Below, one piece after another: positions 1 through 8,205 of a stretch of DNA of 64,000 nt (position 1 is its first letter; each line of letters starts with the position of its first letter). A program made the translations under genes and the position numbers. The notes beneath the pieces were generated by a model. That model did not search any database. It was given only the letters and a program-made list of their open reading frames with translations, and was not told the origin of the DNA. This DNA comes from Pseudomonas sp. LFM046 (lineage in GTDB: Bacteria; Pseudomonadota; Gammaproteobacteria; Pseudomonadales; Pseudomonadaceae), in the NCBI RefSeq assembly GCF_000949385.2, contig NZ_JYKO02000001.1, forward strand, positions 2,892,488 through 2,956,487, given 5' to 3'.

Positions 1-301
1 CAGAGCTTGTCGCGCTGCCCGCCCGCTCGGTGGCGATGGCAAGGCTCTGTAGCGCGCCAGACACGTCCCGCAGGTACTGCTCGCCAGCTGGGGTGAGCGT
101 CACGCCTTTGGCCGTGCGCAGGAACAGCGGGCGGCCGATCAAGCTTTCGAGATTGGCGATTTGATGGCTAACGGCAGAGGGCGTGAGGTTGAGTTGTTCG
201 GCGGCGCGGGCGACGTTGCCGAACCGCGCTGCCTGCTCGAAGGCCTGAATCGCTTTGAACGGCGGTAGCTGAATGGGCTTTTTATCCGACTCGTGTTGCA
301 T
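1..301 (-). CDS. LysR-family transcriptional regulator (GcvA-like), N-terminal part, runs off the window
   Basis: About 100 residues are visible, beginning MQHESDKKPIQLPPFKAI. They form the LysR winged helix-turn-helix (AFEQAARFGNVARAAEQL, then SAVSHQIANLES and GRPLFLR). The start is supported by AGGAG eight bases upstream. The effector-binding domain lies beyond position 1. The gene diverges from the SDR/MFS/transketolase operon, and a perfect inverted repeat sits between them, so it is probably the local activator or repressor of that operon. The PFKAIQAFE opening resembles GcvA-type LysR proteins. The inducer cannot be read from the sequence. Confidence 0.88.
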   Translation of the reverse strand, partial: MQHESDKKPIQLPPFKAIQAFEQAARFGNVARAAEQLNLTPSAVSHQIANLESLIGRPLFLRTAKGVTLTPAGEQYLRDVSGALQSLAIATERAGSATSS

Positions 302-372
302 CTCATCTCCTTTATCTTTCGGGGCTTTGCGGCGACGCGCGAACTTTGCACCTCTGCCACGGGACTGCCCAG

Positions 373-391
373 TGCTGAATTTTTTTCAGCA
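373..391. promoter_or_regulatory. Inverted-repeat operator between the LysR gene and the SDR operon
   Basis: The 19-bp sequence TGCTGAATTTTTTTCAGCA is a perfect 7-bp inverted repeat around five T residues. It lies in the roughly 195-bp divergent intergenic region, with the AT-rich interrupted dyad typical of LysR boxes. It is the best candidate binding site for the adjacent LysR regulator. That assignment is inferred from position and symmetry. Confidence 0.6.
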
Positions 392-496
392 TAGGTTGAG
401 TCGGGCTGCGTTGCCCGGATGGGGTTGTGGACTGAATCTGTGCCCATCGGTTCTCCATGAACCGGCGTCCATAACAACAAGTATCCGGAGCAAAAA

Positions 497-1246
497 ATGC
501 TACTCGAAAGCAAAATCGCAATTGTCACTGGCGCTGCCTCTGCACGCGGTATCGGCCGCGCTACCGCCAAGGTCTTCGCCGAGCAAGGTGCTCGTGTGGC
601 CATCCTGGACCTGGACTTGGAGGCTGCCCGCCAGGCGGCAGCGGAACTGGGAGAAGGTCATCTCGGCCTGGCCGCTAACGTGGCCGACGAAGCTCAAGTG
701 CGCGACGCCGTAGCCCAGGTGTTGGCCCAGTACGGCCGGATCGATGTGCTGGTGAACAACGCTGGCATCACCCAGCCGGTGAAGACCCTGGAAATCACTG
801 GCAAGGATTTCGACCGCATCCTGGATGTAAACCTGCGTGGCACGCTGCTGATGTCCCAGGCTGTGATCCCCGCCATGCGCGTGCAGAAGTCCGGCAGCAT
901 CATTTGCATGTCATCGGTTTCCGCCCAGCGTGGCGGCGGCATCTTCGGTGGTCCTCACTACAGCGCCGCCAAGGCCGGAGTACTGGGTCTGGGTAAAGCC
1001 ATGGCCCGCGAGTTGGGTGCGGACAATATCCGAGTGAACTCAATCACCCCGGGATTGATCCAGACTGATATCACCGGCGGCCTCATGCATGACGAGCGTC
1101 GCCACGCCATCATCGAGGGCATTCCCCTCGGCCGCCTGGGTGCGGCAAGCGACGTCGCCAACGCGGCGCTGTTCCTGGCCAGTGACCTGTCCAGCTACCT
1201 GACCGGCATCACGCTGGATGTGAACGGTGGAATGCTGATCCACTGA
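497..1246 (+). CDS. Short-chain dehydrogenase/reductase (SDR), NAD(P)-dependent
   Basis: This 249-residue protein is a classical SDR of usual length. It has the glycine-rich nucleotide-binding loop TGAASARGIG near residues 11-20, the NNAG motif at 87-90 and a catalytic set Ser142-Tyr155-Lys159 (YSAAK). The acidic residue after strand beta-2 (ILDLD) favours NAD over NADP. It is the first gene of a co-directional set with an MFS importer and a split transketolase, so it probably oxidises the imported sugar or polyol before transketolase action. A CGGAG ribosome site lies just upstream of the start. The exact substrate is unknown. Confidence 0.92.
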   Translation: MLLESKIAIVTGAASARGIGRATAKVFAEQGARVAILDLDLEAARQAAAELGEGHLGLAANVADEAQVRDAVAQVLAQYGRIDVLVNNAGITQPVKTLEITGKDFDRILDVNLRGTLLMSQAVIPAMRVQKSGSIICMSSVSAQRGGGIFGGPHYSAAKAGVLGLGKAMARELGADNIRVNSITPGLIQTDITGGLMHDERRHAIIEGIPLGRLGAASDVANAALFLASDLSSYLTGITLDVNGGMLIH

Positions 1247-1341
1247 CGAGCCCTGCCTTTCGGCTCGCGATGTTCGAAATCTGAGGCCCGGCGTGCCTAC
1301 AGCCGCCGGGATCTTCAATAAAAACAAGAGATCAGATCAAC

Positions 1342-2640
1342 ATGACGACGATAGCCCTCGATGCGGCTTCGGCCGCACGCAGCAATGCCTACCGCAAGAC
1401 GGCGTGGCGGCTGATGCCCTTCCTGATGCTGTGCTACCTCTGCGCCTACCTCGACCGTGTCAATGTTGGTTTCGCCAAGCTGCAGATGATGGACGATCTG
1501 GCCCTGAGCGAGGCCGTTTACGGCCTGGGTGCCGGCATGTTCTTTATCGGCTACTTCCTCTGTGAGGTACCCAGCAACATCATCCTGCACAAGGTCGGAG
1601 CACGACGCTGGATCGCCCGCATCATGATCACCTGGGGCATCATTTCCGGTCTTTTCGCCTTTGTAGAAACCGCATGGCAGTTCTACACCCTGCGCTTCCT
1701 GCTTGGGGTGGCTGAAGCGGGCCTGGCACCGGGCCTGTTGCTTTATCTCACCTACTGGTTCCCGTCCTATCGTCGCGCCAAGATGACCGCGCTCTGGTTT
1801 ATCGCCATTCCGCTATCGGGAATGATTGGCGGGCCGCTGTCAGGTTGGATCATGGAGCGTTTCGCTGGTGTCCACGGCTGGGCCGGCTGGCAGTGGATGT
1901 TCGTGCTGGAGGCCATTCCCACGGTGCTAGTCGGCCTGCTGGTGCTGAGCTACCTGAAGGACGGGGTGGATAAGGCAACCTGGCTCAACGACGACGAGAA
2001 AGCGCTAATCCGCAGGGAGCTGGCCGAGGACGAGAAGCACAAAGTGACACATGCTTCGCCGGCCGCCTTCATCCGCGATCGACGCCTGTGGCTGCTGGCG
2101 GGTATCTACTTCTGCGTGGTGATGGGGCAGTACGCAATCACCTTTTGGCTGCCGACCCTAGTGCGCAACGCCGGTGTGTCCGAACCTTTGCATATCGGAC
2201 TGCTGACCAGCGTGCCCTACCTCTGCGCCATCGTGGCGATGCTGCTGGCTGGTCGTAGTGGCGACAAGCACCGGGAACGTCGCTGGCACCTGGCGATTCC
2301 GATGCTCGCCGGTGCCCTGGGCCTCTCACTGGCCGCTGCGCTCGGTAGCAGCCTGACACTGTCGATTCTCAGTCTGTGCCTGGCAGCGGCCGGAATCCTC
2401 TCGGCGTCCTCACTGTTCTGGATGCTTCCCACCACCCTGCTGGGTGGTGTCTCAGCCGCGGCGGGTATCGCCGCAGTCAATAGCTTTGCAAACCTTGCCG
2501 GCTTCTGCTCGCCGTACCTGATCGGCTGGGTGACGACTACCCTCGGCAGCAACGCCATTGGCATGTACCTCATAACCGCCGTGCTGGTATTCGGAGCCTT
2601 CCTGGTCTCCCGCGTGCCAGCCAATCTGGTCAACCGTTGA
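1342..2640 (+). CDS. MFS transporter, anion:cation symporter-like family
   Basis: This 432-residue protein has about twelve hydrophobic helices. It carries the MFS signature early (LCYLCAYLDRVNVGFAKLQM) and a loop PSYRRAKMTALW between helices 4 and 5 that resembles tartrate, phthalate and hydroxyphenylacetate importers of the ACS family. It sits in the inner membrane and probably imports the substrate used by the flanking SDR and transketolase. It lies 95 bp after the SDR and 19 bp before the transketolase subunit gene, so all four genes are probably one transcript. Confidence 0.9.
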   Translation: MTTIALDAASAARSNAYRKTAWRLMPFLMLCYLCAYLDRVNVGFAKLQMMDDLALSEAVYGLGAGMFFIGYFLCEVPSNIILHKVGARRWIARIMITWGIISGLFAFVETAWQFYTLRFLLGVAEAGLAPGLLLYLTYWFPSYRRAKMTALWFIAIPLSGMIGGPLSGWIMERFAGVHGWAGWQWMFVLEAIPTVLVGLLVLSYLKDGVDKATWLNDDEKALIRRELAEDEKHKVTHASPAAFIRDRRLWLLAGIYFCVVMGQYAITFWLPTLVRNAGVSEPLHIGLLTSVPYLCAIVAMLLAGRSGDKHRERRWHLAIPMLAGALGLSLAAALGSSLTLSILSLCLAAAGILSASSLFWMLPTTLLGGVSAAAGIAAVNSFANLAGFCSPYLIGWVTTTLGSNAIGMYLITAVLVFGAFLVSRVPANLVNR

Positions 2641-2659
2641 GATCGAAGGAGTCCCGACG

Positions 2660-3508
2660 ATGAGTTCCGTTTCTACCGATACCGGTTCGCTCTCCCTCGC
2701 AGAGCGCGCCTACAACATCCGGCGCAACGCCTTGCGCATGGGCCAGGTGCAGGGCCAGGGCTACATCGGCCAGGCCCTTGGTGCCGCCGACCTGCTGGCC
2801 GTCTCCTACTTCCACGCGCTGCGCTACGACGCCGCCAACCCGGAGTGGGAAGGTCGCGATCGTTTCTACCTGTCGATCGGCCATTACGCGATCGCTCTCT
2901 ATGCGGCACTGATCGAGGCCCGGATCATTCCGGAGGAGGAGCTGGAAACCTACGGCAGCGACGACAGCCGCCTGCCCATGTCCGGCATGGCCGCCTACAC
3001 CCCCGGCATGGAGATCACCGGCGGTTCGCTGGGCCACGGATTGGGCATCGCGGTGGGGGCCTGCCTGGGCCTGAAGCGCAAGGGAGCTGACCAATTCGTC
3101 TACAACTTGCTGTCCGATGGCGAATTGAACGAGGGCTCCACTTGGGAAGCGGCGATGTCCGCCTCTCACTGGAAGCTGGACAACCTGATCGCCATTGTCG
3201 ACGTGAACAACCAGCAGGCCGATGGCTACGCCACCGAGGTACTCGCTTTCGAGCCCATCGTCGACCGTTGGCAGGCATTCGGCTGGTTCGTCCAGCGCGT
3301 GGATGGCAACGACCTGGAGCAGTTGGTGCAGGCCTTCGACGCCGCACGCGATCATGACGGGCCACAGCCCCGGGTAATCATCTGCGACACCCGCATGGGT
3401 AAGGGCGTGCCCTTCCTCGAAAGCCGCGAAAAAACTCACTTCATCCGCGTCGACGAAAACGAGTGGGACCTTGCCCTGGAAGCCCTTGAAGCTGGGAGCC
3501 GTCAATGA
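2660..3508 (+). CDS. Transketolase-like, N-terminal (TPP-binding) subunit
   Basis: This 282-residue protein matches the N-terminal half of split transketolases. It has the phosphate/TPP region GGSLGHGLGIAVGACLG and a TPP/Mg motif SDGELNEGSTWEA ending in DVNNQQADG, a variant of GDG...N. It needs the next gene as its partner to make an active enzyme that moves two-carbon ketol units. AAGGAG lies before the start, and its stop overlaps the next start as ATGA. Similar split transketolases serve specialised sugar pathways (for example apulose 4-phosphate) rather than the housekeeping TktA role. The substrate here is not known. Confidence 0.9.
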   Translation: MSSVSTDTGSLSLAERAYNIRRNALRMGQVQGQGYIGQALGAADLLAVSYFHALRYDAANPEWEGRDRFYLSIGHYAIALYAALIEARIIPEEELETYGSDDSRLPMSGMAAYTPGMEITGGSLGHGLGIAVGACLGLKRKGADQFVYNLLSDGELNEGSTWEAAMSASHWKLDNLIAIVDVNNQQADGYATEVLAFEPIVDRWQAFGWFVQRVDGNDLEQLVQAFDAARDHDGPQPRVIICDTRMGKGVPFLESREKTHFIRVDENEWDLALEALEAGSRQ

Positions 3509-4503
3509 ACATCGCTACCCCCCCGAAGAAGCGCCTGACCACCTCGGCGATGATCGCCTCCATCGCCTCCGAGGGGCAGCCCACCCGTCCGGCCCCCTTC
3601 GGCCATGCGCTGGCGGGGCTGGCCCGCGAACGCGCCGACATCGTCGGCCTGTCGGCGGATCTGTCCAAGTACACCGACCTGCATATCTTCGCCAAAGAAC
3701 ATCCGGAACGCTTCTACCAAATGGGCATGGCCGAGCAGTTGCTGATGAGTGCCGCCGCCGGCATGGCCCGCGAAGGCTTCACGCCCTTCGCCACCACCTA
3801 CGCAGTATTCGCCTCGCGCCGAGCCTATGACTTCATCTGCATGGCCATCGCCGAAGAAAACCTCAACGTGAAGATCGTCTGCGGTCTGCCGGGGCTGACC
3901 ACCGGCTACGGTCCAAGTCACCAGGCCACTGACGACCTGGCGATCTTCCGCGCCATGCCCAACCTGATGATCATCGACCCTTGCGACGCACTGGAGATCG
4001 AGCAGGCAGTTCCTGCCATCGCCGCGCATCAGGGCCCGGTGTACATGCGGCTGTTGCGAGGCAACGTGCCCCTGGTGCTAGACCGCTACGACTACAAATT
4101 CCAGATCGGTAAGGCGCAAACCCTGCGGGGCGGACGCGACGTGCTGATTATCTCCACTGGTTTGCTGACCATGCGCGCTCTGGAAGCGGCCGAGAAGCTC
4201 CAGGCAGATGGCGTCGACGTATCCGTGTTGCACGTGCCAACGATCAAGCCCCTGGACCAGGCCACTATTCTCGCCGAGACCCGAAAGCCAGGCCGGCTGG
4301 TGGTCACGGCGGAGAACCACTCCATCGTGGGGGGGCTGGGAGAAGCCGTCGCCGGGCTGTTGATGCGCAATGGCGTTACCCCCACCTTCCGCCAGATCGC
4401 CCTTCCTGATGCCTTCCTCGATGCTGGTGCTCTACCAACCCTGCACGACCGCTACGGCATTTCGACCGATGCTGTGGCAAGCCAGATCAAGGGTTGGTTG
4501 TAG
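3505..4503 (+). CDS. Transketolase-like, C-terminal (pyrimidine-binding) subunit
   Basis: This 332-residue protein is the partner of the preceding gene. It contains the pyrimidine-binding domain with the activating Glu in FYQMGMAEQLLMSAAAGMA, the GLTTGYGPSHQATDDLAI loop, and the C-terminal domain (LVVTAENHSIVGGLGEAVA). It overlaps the upstream subunit gene by four bases (ATGA), indicating translational coupling and equal stoichiometry. A strong hairpin about 210 bp downstream ends the operon. Confidence 0.92.
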   Translation: MNIATPPKKRLTTSAMIASIASEGQPTRPAPFGHALAGLARERADIVGLSADLSKYTDLHIFAKEHPERFYQMGMAEQLLMSAAAGMAREGFTPFATTYAVFASRRAYDFICMAIAEENLNVKIVCGLPGLTTGYGPSHQATDDLAIFRAMPNLMIIDPCDALEIEQAVPAIAAHQGPVYMRLLRGNVPLVLDRYDYKFQIGKAQTLRGGRDVLIISTGLLTMRALEAAEKLQADGVDVSVLHVPTIKPLDQATILAETRKPGRLVVTAENHSIVGGLGEAVAGLLMRNGVTPTFRQIALPDAFLDAGALPTLHDRYGISTDAVASQIKGWL

Positions 4504-4715
4504 TTGTTCAAGGCCCTCCCTGCACCGGGAGGGTCACTCCATTCCGGGGCCGGATTTACCGATGGCTGTTTCGAGATGAAAGCGCTCGAGCTTCGTAGAC
4601 GACTTGGAACCTTATTGGATGGCCGCTTGTGGCTGTTTGCGGCAATTCCCAAACGTCCGCTATGGGCTTGACGACTGACTGCTCCTAGCCGAAATTGGAG
4701 CTGCCCACCAATGAA

Positions 4716-4748
4716 AAAGGGCCGGTGAGCGTTGCCCACCGGCCCTTT
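4716..4748. terminator. Hairpin terminator after the transketolase operon
   Basis: A perfect 12-bp stem (AAAGGGCCGGTG / CACCGGCCCTTT) encloses a 9-base loop. It is flanked by A residues on the left and a short T run on the right, so it could work in both directions. A weaker hairpin (CCCTCC...GGAGGG) lies at about 4513-4532. Confidence 0.75.
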
Positions 4749-5253
4749 CGCTTACTCTCTTCTACCCCAATTCCTTTTGGGGCTAAGGGCCTTGCCCTAT
4801 TACCAAGCGCCAGCCTGGACCGGCGCCGCTGCCTCCCCAGGCAGCGGTTGTGCACCGTCTCGGTGCATCCGTTTCAGCATTCAGTGAAAAAGCTTCAGTG
4901 TTTGTTGAAAAACTACGCGGCCTTCCTGCACCAGCAAAAACTGAAACGTGCTAATCGGAAAACCCCGCGCTAGAGGAGTTGTGATCGCCAGGTTGAAATG
5001 AGATGTGCAACAAAAATCGAAATTTGCCCGAACTGTTCCACCAAATATTGAAACGACGGGGGGAAGTCGTTAGGAGCAAGAGGCTGTGTGGAGAACCAGC
5101 TAGAGCTAGGGAAACCCAGAAGAGGACCTCCCGAATCTGATGAGATACGCCGAGGCCGAAGGGAGAGAAATGCAGCAGGAAGAGCAGACGTGGTGAGCGC
5201 GAATGAGAATCCTGGTGTAGGAAAACGGAGAGAGTTGAGCCCCGCCAAGGATC
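4749..5253. other. Non-coding stretch, chromosome to Tn7-like element 1 boundary
   Basis: No convincing gene is present. Composition shifts from GC-rich to mixed across it. Several TTCAG/CTGAA-type repeats occur at 4868-4950, including an inverted pair CGTTTCAG ... CTGAAACG. Because tniQ of the Tn7-like element ends at 5254, this stretch should contain that element's left end if it still exists. No TGT...ACA terminus could be fixed by eye. Confidence 0.4.
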
Positions 5254-7194
5254 CTAGGTAATAGCGTTGGCTAGGTGTTCTACGTCATTACGGCGAATCA
5301 AGGTGAAGTTCAGAATTCCGCCGCATTCACTGGGAGGAACTGCTTGGAGTACACCTGTTCTTAAGTAGTAATGAATGCGAGCTGTTGTGACATTTAAGAA
5401 TTTTGCCGCTTGGAGTGATGAAAAAAATTCGTAGAGGTGGTCTCGCATTCTTTGGGCGTCATCCTTATGAATGAAAACATAATTCATGATTCTAATCACC
5501 GGGACGTAGTAGCAAGAAAGAAATCGTCGTGATAATTCCGCGCAATTTATGCCGAATTCTTGGGATAACTCTTTCAGCGTGCAATGGTTGGATCTCCATT
5601 CTAAAGCTGCCACTAGTTGAGATTCATTGATTTTTGTTTTCATGCCATTTGCGTCCGTGAGGTCAACTTCTAGAATCTTGCCTTCAATCAATTTCTTAAT
5701 AACAGAGCCTTGAATGTTTAACTCTTGAGAAAGGAAGCGGATGCCGCTCGTATTGATTTGGCGATCGTCATGTGCCCTTATGCTAAGTAAAAAATCAGTT
5801 ATAACTTTCGTGTCGCTCTTAAGGTAGATCTCTCCCCATCTACGATAAGTTTCTCCATGGCCGGATGATAGTGTTCGAAAAGGACGCACGTTAGCAAAGT
5901 CGAATAATTCAGCAAGCGCAGCGGGTTTTATCCTTAGTTGCCTAGCTAGGCTGCCATGAAAGACGTACTGTTTGGCAAAAAGCTCCAGTTCAGCTGTTGG
6001 GATGACTCGTATAAAGTCTGGAGGGAATCGGTAGCAGCTTAGCAGGTTCAACTTTATTGCCAGCGTTATTTGCTCGCCCGATGCCCCAAGGTATTTAATC
6101 GAATTCGGATAATTCGTATATTCACCCTTTCGGAACATTGATGATGGAATAATTGTGTTAAATTTTAGAATTGAATTCAGTCGTCGATTAAGGCTCTTGC
6201 ATAAAGAGTCGCAGCTATAGTACTTGGTTGCCTTGTTTTTGGTTAATTTGAATTTTTCTGCGCCAAGCTGTTCGTGCATTCTCGTGTGAGAAAGTTTATA
6301 AGCCAGGCATAGTTCGTTCAATGTTAATCGTAGCGTATGGCAGACGCATTCTGGGGGGCACTCCTCTGGGTATACTTCAGTATGGTTTCTCACGAATCCT
6401 GCAGCAACATTGCTAAGCAGTTGGTCTCCTGAACATAGCCAGGGCGAGCAATAGGCTAATGGGTTTAACGAAGGAAGAAGTTTCTTTCTGGCCAGCAAGT
6501 GATTCAATAATTCGTTTGTGTCGCCACATGCGATTCTGGCTGAAACTCTTATGCATTTGGATTGGTCACAGAATAGTTCAGACTCATTGCTTAATATTTT
6601 TAATGTTTTAATGAATCGATTAATGAATAGCTGATCGCCTCTCGCGGCATGTTCGACAAATGTTCTGGATAATTCTATGTCGCCAGGAGTTGAGGTGGCG
6701 GCGCGAAAATCGAAGCGACATTTGCAAATGCAATAGTCAAGTTTTGTCCAGTCAATGGGCTTGCCGCATTGGGGGCAGGCTTCTATATATTTGGAGCCAT
6801 GAATTGGACAGGCATCAAGCCATGGGAGGTGGAAGCTTTTTTCAAAAAAGCCATTCCTTGCGCACTCGGGACAGATTCTAAGTTGAAATGACAATTTTCT
6901 ATATGGGATGACAATTTTCCCAAACTGAACGTTCGGTTGTCTACTGTCTCCGATGAACCCAAAGAATGCCGATTCAAAACGACTAGAGTGCCTCTCACTC
7001 GAGTGCTCCTTAACATATTGTATGAAGGTGGACTTCCTCAGTTGCCAACCGTTTTTCTTGACATCCACTGCCAAGTCGAATCCGACTGCCAACGCATGCA
7101 CATTTAAGTACCCGTTGCCAGCCGCTGTCCTCATCAGTACGCTGATGGGGCTTTCGTTCTTATGCGGTAATGCGACATATGTCATTTCCGACAT
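5254..7194 (-). CDS. tniQ: TniQ/TnsD-family target-selection protein of Tn7-like element 1
   Basis: This 646-residue protein has the TniQ N-terminal domain (ESPISVLMRTAAGNGY) and the paired zinc-binding motifs ICPECARNGFF, WLDACPIHG and EACPQCGKPIDW near residues 110-150. Long TnsD-like helix-turn-helix repeats follow (for example EFGINCAELSRRF and QAAKFLNVTTARIHYYLRTG). The size is that of TnsD-like proteins that bind a DNA target site, not of short Cas-associated TniQ. It starts inside the end of tnsC (13-bp overlap) behind GGGGAAAAGAA. The gene is AT-rich, as expected for acquired DNA. The attachment site it recognises is unknown. Confidence 0.9.
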   Translation of the reverse strand: MSEMTYVALPHKNESPISVLMRTAAGNGYLNVHALAVGFDLAVDVKKNGWQLRKSTFIQYVKEHSSERHSSRFESAFFGFIGDSRQPNVQFGKIVIPYRKLSFQLRICPECARNGFFEKSFHLPWLDACPIHGSKYIEACPQCGKPIDWTKLDYCICKCRFDFRAATSTPGDIELSRTFVEHAARGDQLFINRFIKTLKILSNESELFCDQSKCIRVSARIACGDTNELLNHLLARKKLLPSLNPLAYCSPWLCSGDQLLSNVAAGFVRNHTEVYPEECPPECVCHTLRLTLNELCLAYKLSHTRMHEQLGAEKFKLTKNKATKYYSCDSLCKSLNRRLNSILKFNTIIPSSMFRKGEYTNYPNSIKYLGASGEQITLAIKLNLLSCYRFPPDFIRVIPTAELELFAKQYVFHGSLARQLRIKPAALAELFDFANVRPFRTLSSGHGETYRRWGEIYLKSDTKVITDFLLSIRAHDDRQINTSGIRFLSQELNIQGSVIKKLIEGKILEVDLTDANGMKTKINESQLVAALEWRSNHCTLKELSQEFGINCAELSRRFLSCYYVPVIRIMNYVFIHKDDAQRMRDHLYEFFSSLQAAKFLNVTTARIHYYLRTGVLQAVPPSECGGILNFTLIRRNDVEHLANAIT

Positions 7195-8132
7195 TTCTTT
7201 TCCCCTTTGATAATTTTATGAAGTTCTTGCATGTCCAAGGTAAACGGGTCCACGGAGGCGAGTCGTGTGCGAAGAAGTGTTCGGCTCAATGCGATGCTGA
7301 AGTCACTAATCTGTAATATTCGGTCTGATCGCTTAGCTGATATTTTTAAGGCGCGCTGTAAGAGAAACCTCATGGCTCGCATATTTCCCCCGGTGGCGAC
7401 AAAAAAAGCCATCTCGAGTTTTTGATCGGTAAGGCAGGGAACTGATTCAAAATAGTTCCAACTTACTATTTCACTAAGGAGGGTGCTGAGCATGGTTCGT
7501 AGTACTGATCGTGATGAGTCGATTGAACACGGTAGCGGATGAAGTTCTGCTCGTAATGGATATCTTAATGAGAGTTGTTCGTTGTTCTCTACAATGGATG
7601 CGCATGTGGGTAGGCCGACCAAAATCACCGGTTTGTTGAACTCGTTGCAAAACCAATTGATCCAGTCGCAGACTTTTCCGCGTGTTGCTTCCTGCCCTTT
7701 TTCGAGCAAATTCTGAAGTTCATCGAAGAATACTAATTCGGTTTGGCATTCCCGTAGCCTTGCAAATAACCGATGCTCTAAAATTGGGCGATGCTCAACG
7801 TTTTTAGTGGACCCAAGTTTTCCAAGCATTTCTGATACCAGATGCTTTAGAGTGGTATCTGCCGGTACTCTGCAGTAAAGTGTTGGAATGATCGATCTGA
7901 CTCCGCCCTCGGATTCCCTGATCTCAGGAGGGGGGTACATAGATATCAGAGTATTACAGACGGTGGTCTTTCCGGTGCCGGAGACGCCGGTCAATACAAC
8001 CCCAGATTGCTCACCTCGTTCCAATGTTAAATCGATACTTTCCTGGAGTAATGCTAGCGCATTGTCAAAGTCAGGATGCCTGGCGGTATAATTTTTGAAT
8101 TCGGTAAGCTTCAGCTGAATGTCGACTTCCAT
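7182..8132 (-). CDS. tnsC: TnsC-like AAA+ transposition regulator, element 1
   Basis: This 316-residue AAA+ ATPase has Walker A GVSGTGKTTV near residue 50 and Walker B TELVFFDELQNLL, followed by the TniB/TnsC signature VCDWINWFCNEFNKPVILVG. In Tn7-like elements it joins the target selector (TniQ) to the transposase (TnsAB) by forming ATP-dependent filaments on target DNA. It lies between tnsB and tniQ in the leftward operon and overlaps tniQ. It is of normal length and looks intact. Confidence 0.93.
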   Translation of the reverse strand: MEVDIQLKLTEFKNYTARHPDFDNALALLQESIDLTLERGEQSGVVLTGVSGTGKTTVCNTLISMYPPPEIRESEGGVRSIIPTLYCRVPADTTLKHLVSEMLGKLGSTKNVEHRPILEHRLFARLRECQTELVFFDELQNLLEKGQEATRGKVCDWINWFCNEFNKPVILVGLPTCASIVENNEQLSLRYPLRAELHPLPCSIDSSRSVLRTMLSTLLSEIVSWNYFESVPCLTDQKLEMAFFVATGGNMRAMRFLLQRALKISAKRSDRILQISDFSIALSRTLLRTRLASVDPFTLDMQELHKIIKGEKKCRK

Positions 8133-8205
8133 GATTGCATACCCATGCTGCCAATTTTAATTGGAATAGATTGACCGACGGGATTAATCCTGGGGCCAAA
8201 AAGGC

